Source of the DNA: Clarkia xantiana subsp. parviflora
Taxonomy: Eukaryota > Streptophyta > Magnoliopsida > Myrtales > Onagraceae
Length of the DNA stretch: 64,000 bases
Direction of reading: 5' to 3'
Assembly (NCBI GenBank): GCA_036873135.1
Contig: JAPTYO010000007.1
Span: 56,654,383 to 56,718,382 of the forward strand
Part shown: piece by piece, positions 33,406 through 44,364 of the stretch
Layout of the letters: each line of letters starts with the position of its first letter
Numbering within the stretch: position 1 is the stretch's first letter
Position numbers and translations under genes: made by a program
Notes under the pieces: generated by a model
What the model was told of the DNA's origin: nothing
Database searches by the model: none
Seen by the model: the letters and a program-made list of their open reading frames with translations, nothing else

Positions 33406-35023
33406 GCCTCGTTTACCACAATACATAAGACGGTTACACGTTTTAATTGATGCAAAAACATCTGACATACTTCAATTATTGAATTAATTTTCAGGTGGAC
33501 TGCTCAAAGTGGTGAAGACTTCCTGCCATATATATATGTGAATTTGTTTGTTTAGTTATAATTATTGATCCGTGAAATCTCTCGTTGTTTTTGTTGGGAT
33601 CCTTATTTCTCATCTATTTGTTGAACGTAATTCAGAATTATTGAATGAGGTAGTAACCATTCATTTTTTTTGAAATGGTCTGCCTTTCGAAATTAATCGG
33701 CCCAGTTAAGCGGGATCGATCCGGAACAAGTAACTAAAATTCGATCAGTAGAATGATTGGATTAAACATTTATCCGAACTCATATCATCATTTTAAAGAC
33801 ATCCATAACTCGCATAACAAACGCAAAACGAACCGATCGATATTAATTCTTATTTGTTAAGTACTCAATTATAGTATGTTTCCCAGAATAATATGCATGT
33901 TTAAAACCAATCTTGCTTTTAAATTTGGAGACTAAAACGATTCTCAAAACAACGGTTTTTAACCGGGTATGCGCGAGGCGCATGTCACCTCGAAAGACGG
34001 GACACATCGTTTTAGAATACGAATTTAAGTATTTTTATGAATGCGGAATTTTTGTTTGTAATTCTTCAGATATAACTCATAGATAACTACTTAGATTTTA
34101 TGTAAACCTTCCAGCTACTACAATCTAATTATAATATCAACCATGGCATTAAAAGCGACAGCTTAAATGCATGGTCCATAAGATAGATAAAATCTATGGA
34201 TGAGTCAATTAAACGAAAAGAAGTAGTCGGTAAAACGAATCTCCCACCATTAGCCTTGAACGAAGAGTTTGGCTAAAATACATTCATTAAACACTTCAAG
34301 AAACATAGTTCAAAATTACATAATGTTAGAGTTGCACATTAATTGTTCCTGCGGGATTAGATTAATTCAACTCACATTAATGTAAAACACTATGTTCTGA
34401 CAAAATTGGTTAACACGTTACCATAAAAGCTAATGAATGATTCGGGTAAAACCTTATCATAATGTCGCATTAATTTGCGCATTAAAATGAGTATTCATTA
34501 AGAGTACGCACTACTCGCAAAGAATACGAGTTTTTAAAATTAGGCTGGAACAATGGTTTTGTGGTCAAACATGACACATTATAGAGGTTTGAGGATGGAT
34601 TTCCAACACTTTGCAGAACGAACGAGCTAGTAGTGATTAAATTTAACAGATGGATGATGGAGATTCTCAGGTCCCACTTACTTCGAGTGGGAGAATTGAT
34701 ATAGCATAAGTGATTGATTTGGTAAATAATGATGGAAAAGTTTTCATAATAAATCCACTGAGAGGGCTCACTCCCACACACACAATATCGTCACTAAATT
34801 TCAAAATGCGAATCAACTCGGACCTGATAATCATGATAATGAACTATTTCAACTACCCATTTTTCCTAGTGGGAGTAGAACAACCAACTTGGTTCCAGAT
34901 CCTAGTGATCGAGGAATACATCTCGGAGGTAAAAACCCGAGACCAAGAAGATACTCCAAGAAAGTTCCACCACCACCATTGTTCCCAGTGGGAGTAATGC
35001 CCCGATAAGAAGCATTATTCCGA
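33406..35023 (+). mobile_element. Copia C gag remnant and non-coding spacer shared with B
   Basis: After ~100 bp of gag-like sequence, AT-rich DNA without a frame. It aligns in order with 50650-51966 of copia B: CCTCGAAAGACGGGACACATCGTTT at 33991, CCTTGAACGA, ACACTTCAAG, GGTAAAT-ATG...TTTTCATAATAAATCCA. Protease, gag-pre-integrase and integrase (over 1.3 kb in an autonomous copia) are not recognisable in either copy. Confidence 0.7.
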
Positions 35024-35381
35024 GTGAGAGTAACGATCAGACGAAAACATGGGATTAACGTGCCTAGACATAGTCAAAGGCAACGAACTTCTCGAGAGAA
35101 GTATCCCATCAAACGAGATGTGTTAAACATCTTGATGTTCGTTCTTGAACCAGTGACGGTTCAACAAGCAAAGGAAGGACCTCAAAACGAGGGAATGGAG
35201 GAAAACAATGGAGGATGAAATTGCCTGAATAAGAACTAACTCGTTTTTAGTCTTTAGTTGATTTATCTGTTAACCACAGAACTAGAAAGTGAAATCTTAA
35301 AATTCACTTCGGGTGGAAATTTCGAGTGATGCAAAACTCGAATAATTGCGAAAGGATATACCCAAATTAACTGAGTAAACT
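35024..35381 (+). pseudogene. Copia C start of RT region, frameshifted
   Basis: A 64-codon frame ends in VLEPVTVQQAKEGPQNEGMEENNGG, which matches the copia pre-RT words 'EP-T-EA...W--AM--E'. After a stop at 35216 the expected KWVFK and ARLVAKGYTQ words can be followed only in fragments (CKTR...AKGYTQIN near 35330-35370). Confidence 0.75.
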
Positions 35382-36683
35382 TTGATAAAGACAGACTCAC
35401 CGACTGTGCGTTACACCACAGTTAGGGCCATCCTTGCTCAAGTTGCTAGTCTTGATCTAGAGCTACATCAAATGGATGTTAAGACCGCATTCCTCCATGG
35501 AAACCTGGAGGAAGAGATCTATATGGAGCAGCCGGAGGGTTTCATCACTCCTGGCAAAGAACATAAAGTTTGCAAACTCCAAAGATCTATATACCGCCTT
35601 AAACAATCGTCTCGACAATGGTATCGCAGATTCCACGAGGAAATCGTCGGATACGGATTCGTGAATCTTCACGAGGATCCCTGCGTATACAATAAGACCT
35701 CCGGGTCTAAGTATGTCATCGTAACACTATACGTGGATGATATACTCATTGCTGCGAACGATATGAGTTTAATGAATAAATCAAAGTCCTGGTTAGCATC
35801 AGCATTCGAGATGAAAGACATGGGAGAGGCCACGTACATCTTAGGCATCAAAAGTACCCGAGATCGTGCCACCCGGAAATTATGTCAATCTCGGGAATCA
35901 TATATCAACAAACTGTTGAAAAGATTCAGAATGCTGGATGCTAAACCCGTGGATACGCCGGTTGTGTTCGGGTGCGCGCTATCGAAGCGTGAACAGATGA
36001 ACAATGCAGAGTATCTGAGCATGGTAGGGAGTCTAATGTACGCCATGCTCTGTACTCGGCCAGACATCTGTTACGCTGTGGGCCTAGCAACAAGCTTCCA
36101 ATCAGATCCGAGTTATCAACATCTAAAGGCCGTAAAACGAATTATTAGATATCTGAAAGGTACTGCCGACTACGTTCTGTACTATGAGGGCAATCAGCTC
36201 GAATTGACCGGTTATAGTGACGCCGACCACGGTGGCGATCCGGATGATCGTAAGTCCACCACAGGAGGAGTTTTCCTCCTTGCTAATGCTGCCATATCTT
36301 GGGTAAGAAAGAAGCAATCTTGTGTCGCGCTTTCCACTATGGAATCAGAATTTGTTGCCCTCTCCAAAAACGCACAAGAAGCGGTATGGCTGAAAAGGCT
36401 TCTTACTGCATTAATTGGCACCGACAAAAGGAGTAAACCTATGAAGGTGAACTTCGACAGTCAGGCGGCAGTTAAGAATCCAAAGTACTATAATAGGACT
36501 AAACACATTGATGTGAAATACAATTATGCTAGGTCGGTTCTGGAAGACAACATAATCACTTTAGAATACTTGCCTACAGACAATATGGTCGCGGACCCTT
36601 TGACTAAGCCGTTACGTAGGGAGATTTTTGAAAAGCACGTAAAACTGCTTGGATTACGTAGGCTTAAACTGTGTGGCTTGTAA
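35382..36683 (+). CDS. Copia C reverse transcriptase / RNase H, long intact frame
   Basis: 433 codons with no interruption. RT motifs in order: TVRYTTVRAILAQVASLDLELHQ region, MDVKTAFLHGNLEEEIYM, QPEGF, YRLKQSSRQWYRRF, YVDDILIAAND (catalytic DD), FEMKDMGEATYILGI, then SLMYAMLCTRPDICYAV and HLKAVKRIIRYLKGT. RNase H follows: GYSDADHGGDPDDRKSTTGGVFLL, WVRKKQSCVALSTMESEFVAL, KHIDVKYNYARSVLE, NMVADPLTKPL. In an active element this polymerises cDNA from the genomic RNA and degrades the template. The first residues of the domain lie upstream in a broken frame and there is no start codon of its own, so it is not expected to be made. There is an N in place of the usual D in SKN-A, and QEAVWLKR for EA-WLR. 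Element-level call: pseudogenic, despite the open frame. Confidence 0.93.
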   Translation: MIKTDSPTVRYTTVRAILAQVASLDLELHQMDVKTAFLHGNLEEEIYMEQPEGFITPGKEHKVCKLQRSIYRLKQSSRQWYRRFHEEIVGYGFVNLHEDPCVYNKTSGSKYVIVTLYVDDILIAANDMSLMNKSKSWLASAFEMKDMGEATYILGIKSTRDRATRKLCQSRESYINKLLKRFRMLDAKPVDTPVVFGCALSKREQMNNAEYLSMVGSLMYAMLCTRPDICYAVGLATSFQSDPSYQHLKAVKRIIRYLKGTADYVLYYEGNQLELTGYSDADHGGDPDDRKSTTGGVFLLANAAISWVRKKQSCVALSTMESEFVALSKNAQEAVWLKRLLTALIGTDKRSKPMKVNFDSQAAVKNPKYYNRTKHIDVKYNYARSVLEDNIITLEYLPTDNMVADPLTKPLRREIFEKHVKLLGLRRLKLCGL

Positions 36684-37801
36684 AAGTGATAACATTTTGA
36701 CATTTGAAATTATGTTTCAATTAAATAAAATAATTGCAATTTGAGTTTATGATTTATCGACATCATAATGATTAACAACATCAGATTTTACGGTCTATAA
36801 ACTAAGTCGTAGGAAAAAGTAAAATTCTTCCACCAAATTTATGTCGAATGTGAACCTTGCCTCGTCACACAGGCACGGTCATCTTGTAAGGAGAGAGGGA
36901 CCTCTACCATAACAAGATTGGCTAAGAATCAAGGGGATAAACCTGATTAAACAAAATGATATCATTGTCACGCTTAACAACATGACTTAATCTTCGTTTT
37001 GTAAATTGCCGAGTTGGACTTTGTCCATCACTATATATCACATTCAAGGCCAGATAATAGATTCTGCAATAGCATTATTGACATATCCCATCCCTGGCTT
37101 TACCAGGTGTGCGATCGACGCGTGCTTCATACTGCGCGTGCCATGTACGACCACGGGGTTATGCTCGGTTGTGCTAGCTAGAATCCTTGTGATTCAAAGG
37201 GCGCATACTTCTTCACCTTGAGCGTGTGATTGATCCCGGATGTCTTATGAAGAGGCATCCAAAGTATCCTCACGGACTCAGAACTTATACCTAAGGTCTG
37301 GCTCAATGCTCGCTTCCCGGCGTACGAGCGTAGTGCCAAAGAAAACAGCCAAGTGACCACGTCTTGGAAACCGGTTGAATCATACTAAGGGTATAAGCGA
37401 CGAGGATTGTCAAGTTCACCTTTAATTCACCGACTCTCGTGTTCACTAGGTGACCGCCAATTGGATATTAGTTGAAGGTTGTGAACACTTTTACGGATGC
37501 CCTGGAGAAGTATTCCTTTGTGGAAGACTGAGAAATTGGAGAATTAACAGTTGACCAAGGATGCAGTGCGGTACAGATTTTATTTCTAACAGGTTTGGTT
37601 CATGAAAAGGGAATCAACGTTCTCGGGCGCTACAATACTCCTAACAGATGAGTACCACGATGCCCGTCGTATCCTCCGGTCGCACGGCAAGCCTCGTATG
37701 AGCTATTCAGAGACGGAGACGAAGACTAAAGACTAAGATGTTGATACCATAGCGTAATCGTATAGATTAACGAGCACCCTCCCATTCTGGCGAGTGGGAG
37801 C
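36684..37801 (+). mobile_element. Copia C 3' untranslated region with polypurine tract
   Basis: Non-coding. The last bases GGCGAGTGGGAGC (37789-37801) form the purine tract before the 3' LTR. The small ORFs here have no family features. The stretch from ~37740 resembles the window's first 85 bases. Confidence 0.75.
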
Positions 37802-38297
37802 TGTTACCATATGTGACGTGGCGCCGTAATAGGAGCCCGTTATTTAAGGGAATTACCTAAGTTAGTTAGGTAATTGTCAATCTGGGCTAATTTGGCCAAA
37901 TCCAATTAGTAATTGACAAGGGGGAGTTGCCTTTTGGCAACTCCACCCATTACTATATATAGGGGTGACTCCTAAGGGTTTAAACACACAATTAAGAACA
38001 AGGATCTCCATTGAGAAAACTTGTCACCCTAGCCTAATATTTCGGCACCATCACATCAAGTCCGAGGTTCCATCTCCGTTGAAGAATCGATTAGAGGTCT
38101 TGTTGTGGAGTTACATCGTGTGGGACTTCTTCTGACGAAGAACTTGAGAGTGGTTCTGACCGGAGGATCAGAACTCCCTCCACATCGTTCTTGGACAAGA
38201 AAGCTAAAAGGTATGTGTACTAATTCCGCTGCGTAGATTAGATATCTTTCTAGTACACGTTTAGCATTCCGTCGTATTACGTCCCCGTAATCCAACA
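37802..38297 (+). repeat. Copia C 3' LTR (496 bp)
   Basis: TGTTACCATATGTGACG...CCCCGTAATCCAACA. Lacks 64 bp present in the 5' LTR between AATTGACAAGGG and GGAGTTGCC (GGG/GGTGG microhomology at the junction). Confidence 0.95.
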
Positions 38298-38302
38298 TGC
38301 TC
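38298..38302. repeat. Target site duplication of C, right (TGCTC)
   Basis: Exact match to 18205-18209. Confidence 0.95.
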
Positions 38303-39180
38303 AAGGTTTGCTAACCTTTTATGCCTTGTTTCGATTATGGGGATGGATCTCGAAGATACATGTTTTGGGACTGGTTAAATTAGTGGGCTGAATTGCAATT
38401 GTTTAGTATTCAATATATATATTTATGCATGATTATACATGTTGTCTTGACTGAGTCAAGCTAGCTGGATATTGCATATTGTGGGTGGAGCCCTATTTAA
38501 ATATATAGAATGCGCACTAGGATAGACATGCTATGATGGTTGGAAATGCCTAGGATTCATGTCTAGAATGTTGCGTAATTGAATATAAGCATGAATTGCA
38601 AATCAGCCCCTAATGTTTAAATTATTTTAAAATCGAAAACCAGTCGCCAAATGTGTATGATGGATGTGAATGTTACATGTTTGACACGTATGCTAGAATG
38701 TTGAGGATGTAGTTGCATTTGATAATTTACTTGGAAGTAGAATTATATATGCAAGCATGAGTTCCTCAGAACATTAGACGCATGACTCGTAAGCATGAGT
38801 GTGGTTTGTATGATGAATGTTACTGGCGTAGGATAATTTACATGGATGGTAGAATTATATATGCATGTGTGAATTCATCGGAATATTTTTCCAAAATAAA
38901 AAGGGCCTTGGGAAAGCCAAGATCGGGTATGCTTATTTTAAAATTCTCGTTCCGATAATTTGCAATTAAAACCATTTTAAAAGACTAATCTATTGGATAG
39001 AATACGAAGGTAATGTGAACTCTTTCACAGCCATCTTCCATTGGTTTACTGGTGGTCGGTTGGTTTAGATGACTGAGGAATCATTATTTTTCGAATTCCA
39101 TCTTAATAGATATTTGATGTATGCAATTCTTTCTCAAAATGTTGTTGTCTCCCTGATTATGCATGATTATCAAAGTGTTA
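38303..39180 (+). mobile_element. Copia B leader, second part
   Basis: Continues leader B after C: AAGGTTTGC, GATTATGGGGATGGATCTCG, GTCTTGACTGAGTCAAGCTAGCTGGATAT, GGGAAAGCCAAGATCGGGTATGC. Each block has its counterpart in leaders A (to 16.47 kb) and C (20.0-20.8 kb). Confidence 0.85.
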
Positions 39181-39187
39181 GTTTTCA

Positions 39188-39769
39188 TGGCTGGGTCAGA
39201 TCGCTTTTACGAGCCTCGCAATCTAGAGGGCATGGATTATGATGCTTGGAAAGACAATGTTATGGATCTCCTAATCACTCCGGATCTTGACAAGCAAGTC
39301 AACACGACAGCGAAAAGGATAAGCTTGGACGAATATGGAAATCTCCATGACAGCAACAACAAGAAAAGGTTGGGGAAAGATCGTAATGCATGAGAGTTGA
39401 TCCTCTCGCAGCTGACAACAGAAGTTGAAGGAGAATTTAAACAAATTAGTGCATTGCATCTTTGGTGTGCCATATACCTTAGCTTTGGTAAGGGTAAGTC
39501 CGCTGAAGCAAGATCCTTAATGGCAGAATACTACAATATTCTATGCAGTGATGACGGTGTAATAGCCTTTCATGATCCCGCTGACGAGTTAGACGTATGG
39601 ACTAGGGCTCGGAAAATAATGAGGATGTTTCCTCTTTCATGGTTTGTTGACAAAAAGGGCTCACACGTCTGATCAAATCGATTAAGACGACAATAGACCT
39701 ATCTGAAGCAGATGATAAAGTAGGAAACTTTCCGAAAGAACCCGAGACATTCGATGAAAGATTCATTGG
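39188..39769 (+). pseudogene. Copia B gag, interrupted by a stop and by D
   Basis: Opens with ATGGCTGGGTCAGATCG. The 76-codon frame from 39163 includes FYEPRNLEGMDYDAWKDNVMDLL, the typical copia gag start (L-G-NY--W). A TGA at 39391 interrupts it. From 39397 ISALHLWCAIYLSFGKGKSAEARSLMAEYYNIL and ADELDVWTRARKIMRMFPLSWFVDK continue in the next frame to a stop at 39670. D is inserted at 39769. Confidence 0.85.
39765..39769. repeat. Target site duplication of D, left (ATTGG)
   Basis: ATTGG, repeated exactly at 50523-50527. Confidence 0.95.
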
Positions 39770-40474
39770 TGTTGGATCACGGTTGGAACTCCGGTACGTT
39801 CTTGACGGAAGTCCGAACTCCTTCGCTCCAAGTAATCCTGCAAGAAGGGGATAGACCGGGCGTTAACCTAGAATCCCTCTCCGATGCTTAAATGAGTATC
39901 TCGATGTAGGCAAGCAAGTGTCAGTATGTGTATGTATGAACGTATCAATCCTGAGGTAACTCCTTCCTTTATATAGGGGAGGAGTTACCCCAGTTACCTG
40001 CTGCGATAACTGCTGGGGGCAGTTAGCCCACGTTCCGTTTATCTCGGCCACTTGCCCACGTTCCGTCTTTTCAGGCCACTTCCCCACTATGTTGATAGTG
40101 GGCTTGTTTCTCGGCATCATTCTCTGGTGGCAAGTCCCGACGGATGTCGGGGACTCCAGAGTTATCTCCATTGGTCACTGCTCGGGGCCCCTCGTCATCG
40201 GGACAGTGCCAGTATTCTCAGGGATTCAATATCGGGGCCTACTCAAAGGCATATCATCGGGGCCTACTCAAAGGCATATCATCGGGGCCTACTTAAAGGC
40301 ATATCGTCGAGGCCTACTTAAAGGCATATCATCGGGGGCGCTCAGCTCATATGTCGGGACCGAACTTGTCGGGTCCCCTCGTATTGGTCTTCTAAGCCTC
40401 TTTTGGGGCCCAGTGGGCCTACTTTGCCGTTTAGTCGTCGTTAATGGGCTTAACGGCTATATCGAAATCCATCA
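39770..40474 (-). repeat. D 3' LTR (705 bp, left)
   Basis: TGTTGGATCACGG...GAAATCCATCA on plus. A TATATA lies at 39971-39976 (TATATAAA on minus). Contains four copies of a 25-bp unit (CGGGGCCTACT-AAAGGCATATCAT) at ~40232-40333; the right LTR has three. Confidence 0.95.
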
Positions 40475-40492
40475 TTTGCCCCCAAGACATGA
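40475..40492 (-). promoter_or_regulatory. D polypurine tract
   Basis: Plus TTTGCCCCCAAGACATGA; on minus a G-rich purine run directly before the 3' LTR, as in E and H. Confidence 0.75.
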
Positions 40493-40737
40493 GGGACATA
40501 TAGTTCGTCGTGTCTTCCAACTCCGTACCTCCCGATATTCCGAGGATAACCACCGAATCCGAAAAGATTTCTCGATTACTCAACTATTAAAAGCGATGGG
40601 TGATGAAGCGACGGCTTGGGTGCCCGTGCCTGCTTTTCTGAAAAAGTGCATTTTAGCTATTTTGTCGCTAGCGCCTCAACAAAGCGTTTCATCTTCAACG
40701 GTCCGGATTGCAACGTCTCTTTGGCTACCCTCTCTCC

Positions 40738-40744
40738 TATAAAA
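40738..40744 (+). promoter_or_regulatory. TATA box of the D additional gene
   Basis: TATAAAA within CTCTCCTATAAAACCCCAAAC, 148 bases before the ATG at 40892 and inside the element, outside the LTR. The stretch between is CT-rich (TTCTCCTCTACC, TCTTCTCTTCTCCGC), typical of a plant 5' untranslated leader. Confidence 0.65.
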
Positions 40745-40898
40745 CCCCAAACTTGGTACTATTCAGTTCTCCTCTACCGTTTCATCCTCTTGTGATTTCA
40801 AAAGCTCAAGCTCTTCTTTCTAATTTCTGATCAGCACTCCGGCAGCCAGGATCTCCGGCCATCAAGATCATCTTCTCTTCTCCGCTTCAACATGTCTG

Positions 40899-41018
40899 GT
40901 AAGATTTCTCCTCCGATTCTGAAGAAATTGTTAGCATAGTTTTTCTTTTATCTTGATCAACTTACCCGGAATTTTCCAAGAATCAACTGTGCCTTTCCTT
41001 GCCCTGATCATTTTCCAG
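40899..41018 (+). other. Intron 1 of the D additional gene
   Basis: GTAAGATTTC...CATTTTCCAG. Removing it joins ATG TCT G to AC GGT GAA without a stop. The first exon codes for only two full residues. Confidence 0.65.
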
Positions 41019-42885
41019 ACGGTGAATCCAGTTCCGGGGGGAGGAAACCCTTCAAGTTCGATTATGCTTGTAATGAGATTTCAGAAACCGCCTACGATGC
41101 AGCTCTCCGGGAAGGATGTATCACTTCCACCTGGGAGCCTCGATATCCCTATCCTCGCCCTCGCGTGCCGGGCGACCCTGTGGTCACTCGTCCCCGGGAA
41201 GGGGAGGTATTTGTCTCCGCCGGGCAAGTATCGGCGGGGATCCGATTCCCCTTCTGTGGGGATATAGTCAAGATGTGTGAATATTACAAAACACATCCGA
41301 CTACTTTCTCCCCCCCACGCCATCCGTGTGTGGAATGCCTTCCGTGTCCTTTGCCTCCGCCAACAATGGCCCTATAGCCTCCGACTTTTCCGGACCTTCT
41401 ATGGATTGAAGTGCAATAATGTCGGGGTCTGTGCCTTCTACCCGCGGATGCCTAAGTGGAGCAAGGCGCAGCTCTCCCGATGTAGCTGGACTGGTGACAC
41501 ATGGAAGGTCGCCAAAGGTCGGGGGCTCACCACCGACTCGGGGCCAGACAACAGCGGCTGGAAGAAGAATTACTTCTTCATCCGGAACAGCTCCATTCCG
41601 TGGCCCCGATGGGAGGTTGGGGCAGACCCTCCTCCCGCTTTTCACACTTACTCCGAGGAGGATTTCCAGATTCTCCACTGTATCCAACTCTACCGCTGGG
41701 GGGATCCTTTCACTCCCCTCTATGCCAACTCCATCGGGGAGCGGGACCTGGTTCTGACCGGGATCCGACTCCTTGATGTTGCTTCCGGGGGTCAACCCTT
41801 CGACGTCCCTTCCAACCTCGTTCCTTGGGTAATATTCTAATTTCACTTTCGTTTTCGTCTTTGCAGCTAAGAAGGTATCATTGCTGACCAATATCGTGCT
41901 TAAGCAGGCGGAGACCGATGCTGTCCAACGCCCTGCGAGGAAGATGAAGTCCTCGAAGCGGGCTGCTTCCTCATCGGCACCTCCAACTTCGGAGCAGATC
42001 AAGCGGGCTCGGGTAGAGAAGATGAAGCATATCTTCAACACCCAAACTCCCGAAGAAGGTAAGCAGCTCCGATTAGCAATCCGATTATACTGAAAACGTA
42101 TCCCCTCCGATAAGAAAGCCAGAATCGAAGGGATCAACCGTATCCTGCAAGGAGAGACACCCCGCGTTCTTAAAGCGGGTTACTACAATTATTACGGGAA
42201 AGACCAGTATCTCTCCCGTCGCGTCATTTGGTGTAAGGATCCCGATCAACTTCCTTACTATCTTTCTGAAGCTTCTCATCCTCCAGCTGCAGGTCAATCG
42301 GGAGCTGGAGCTTCAGCGGGGGCGCCACCCTCCGACGCCCGGGTCGGAGAGCCCCTCCTTTCCCTTCCTGCCCCGAGAGAGTCGGGGACTGAAGATGCCC
42401 CGACGGACGGTCAGTTCCGTCGGGTGGTTGACCTAGATGTTTCTCACTCTTCTGAGGAGGTGAGTGAGGGTCATCCCCTGGTTCGTCGTCGGGGGGTGAG
42501 GCAGACCCCGCTGGAACCGACACCCGAAGGGCTGCCTCCATCTTCCCCGGAACAACAGCATTCGCCGGTCTTGAGCCTGACTCTTGAAGGGACGACGGGT
42601 TCTCACGACGGCTCGGAAGCGCGCACCTCCAACACTCAGGTCATCCCTCCTCCTCTCCCCTTAGACGGGAGCTTCTATCAGCTTTACACCCCCGACCAGG
42701 CGAGGGCTCCCTGGACCCCGATCGAGTCATTGCAAGGGGTCCTGCTGCGTCGGGACAATATATCACCGGAACTGGGTCTGCACCTGCTGGCATGTTCAGT
42801 TCCGCCGTCTATGAAGATTCCACTCTCCTTGGCTCGGGAGGTCATCCACGCGGACATTCGCGATATGGCCGTTCGTCGTGTGGAG

Positions 42886-42963
42886 GTAAGGCTTCCTGTT
42901 TTTATACTTAGTATATAATGTAAAATATTCTCATATACTAACCTCTTCCCTTCTTTTCCACAG
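42886..42963 (+). other. Intron 3 of the D additional gene
   Basis: GTAAGGCTTCC...CCTTCTTTTCCACAG, phase 0, AT-rich compared with its GC-rich flanks. Its removal fuses RRVE to EMADQ in one frame. Confidence 0.75.
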
Positions 42964-43905
42964 GAAATGGCGGACCAGCATCGTTGTTTCGGGTACATCC
43001 TGGCCCTGGAGGAGGCCCTGGAGCAGGAGCGAGCCAAGGCGGCCCCCGAGGTCTTGGCCAAGCTCAAGGAGGATCTGGCTGCCTCCGAATCGTCGAGGGG
43101 TAAGTTGGTTAAGGAGCAGGCCCTCCTTAACGAGAAGACTCGGGACCTCCTGAGGCAGGTCTACGACTTTGAGAGGTTGCTGAAGCAGGAGCGTCAAAAG
43201 CTCAATGAAGAGCAGCAGGGGCGCGCGGAGGATCGGGACAAGCTTGTCCTCGAGAAGAAGGCCCTTGAGGACGCCCAGGCGGGGCTGGAGGCTGAGAAGG
43301 TCCTTCTCACCAACCAGTCCCAACAGATGGAGCGGGAGATTGCCGAGTTCCCCGCCAAGCTGGCTGAAGCTGAGGCCAAGGGACGGGAAGGTTATCGGGG
43401 CTCCGAGGCTTTCCAAGTGGACGCGGTGAAGTTCTGTATGGCGGAGGTGGAGACCACCTTGCTTAATGCTTTCGAGGAGCTCCATCTGGAGTATGGTGGT
43501 GCCATCTACTTCACCAAGTCTCAGACTCTCGCCCCCTTCGCGGAGAGGTATTTCAACCTTTCCGAGGAGAGTGATGGGGCCAACACCCCCGAGGGGACTG
43601 CGGGTACTGAAGGCACGGTGGAGCCTCCAAGTGCAGACCTCCCGACAACTGATCCCCCGATGATCGACCCTTCACCGGCTGACTTCCAAGAGTCCGATCC
43701 TCCCGCGGCCAATCTTCCAGGATCCGATCCTCCGACCGCGGAGCCTTCTGCCACAGACCTCGTGGACCCTGCCCCTCGACGCCGCCAAGGATCAAGCTTA
43801 GTCGCTTTATTTTCGAATCCTTGTAATTTCCTTCTTTTGTCGCGAACCTTTCAGGCTATTATAATATCAATCCCTTTTGGTTCCGATTATCGCTATACCA
43901 CTTAA

Positions 43906-44185
43906 GGTGAATTACCTACGCCACTTAAGGCGATTTGATCATACCACTTAGAGTGATTCGATACGTCACTTAAGACATTTTACCCGCACCACTTAAGGCG
44001 ATTTAATCGTGCCACTTAAGGCGAAACCACGCCACTTAAGGCGATTTAATCGTGCCGCTTAAGGCGAAACCACGCCACTCAAGGCGAAACCACGCCACTT
44101 AAGGCGAAACCATGCCACTTAAGGCAAAACCACACCACTTAAGGTGATTTAGCTACACCACTTAAGGCGATTTAATCGGAAGCAG
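43906..44185. repeat. Short tandem array, ~20-23-bp units
   Basis: About a dozen units of CCACTTAAGGCGATTTAATCGTG or GCCACTTAAGGCGAAACCAC follow the additional gene's stop. CTTAAG is a palindrome in each. Confidence 0.9.
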
Positions 44186-44237
44186 TCTCTTTATTCATTG
44201 ATGACTCAAAACCTGTTTACATCGAATCAAAACGATA

Positions 44238-44364
44238 AACAACTTGCACCACTGAAGGCGACTTCGATAAAAAACTTGCACCACTGAAGGCGACTTCGAT
44301 AAATAACTTGCACCACTGAAGGTGACTTCGATAAACAACGTGCACCACTGAAGGAGACTTCATA
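44238..44364. repeat. Tandem array, 33-bp unit x4
   Basis: TTGCACCACTGAAGGCGACTTCGATAAA recurs at 44243, 44276, 44309 and 44341. It abuts the integrase stop codon. Thus D's two arrays lie between the convergent ends of pol and the additional gene. Confidence 0.9.

Larger units (their letters stand above)
18210..38297 (+). mobile_element. Copia C, complete but degenerate, carrying E and F
   Basis: A copia element closed by two LTRs and perfect TGCTC duplications. Without its insertions E (20899-29862) and F (30179-~33405) it is about 7.9 kb. Order: 5' LTR, primer site, long leader, degenerate gag, non-coding spacer where protease and integrase should be, RT/RNase H, 3' untranslated region, purine tract, 3' LTR. 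RT-RNase H after the (missing) integrase, with motifs such as KTAFLHGNLEEEIYM and YVDDILIAAND, places it in Ty1/copia, perhaps near Tork/Angela. Confidence 0.95.
40892..43905 (+). pseudogene. D additional gene: spliced, Transposase_28-like domain plus coiled coil
   Basis: Transcribed against gag-pol. Exon 1 is ATGTCTG (40892-40898). An intron GTAAGA...TTTTCCAG (40899-41018, 120 nt) joins it in frame to GACGGTGAATCC. Exon 2 carries VSAGQVSAGIRFPFCGDIV and then, after one extra C in a run of seven at 41310-41316, the next frame with HAIRVWNAFRVLCLRQQW and GWKKNYFFIRN. This is the plant 'gypsy-type transposase-like' domain. A second intron with GTAATA at 41829 and TTTGCAG at 41866 is only ~38-43 nt, short for a plant. 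Exon 3 is basic, then has an in-frame TGA at 42091. It is then open to an E codon before intron 3 (42886-42963, GTAAGG...TTCCACAG, 78 nt). Exon 4 encodes a strong coiled coil (residues ~15-150) and an acidic, proline-rich repeated tail, with stop at 43905. No enzymatic activity is known. Two lesions make this copy dead. Confidence 0.75.

Noticed and set aside
41301..42137. 278-codon minus-strand frame opposite the D additional gene
   Set aside because: It is the antisense shadow of GC-rich exons 2 and 3. The plus strand has the recognisable domain, splice sites and family-like residues.
42931..43485. 184-codon leucine-rich minus-strand frame opposite the coiled coil
   Set aside because: Leu-rich shadow of Glu/Lys/Gln codons of the coiled-coil exon; no independent signals.
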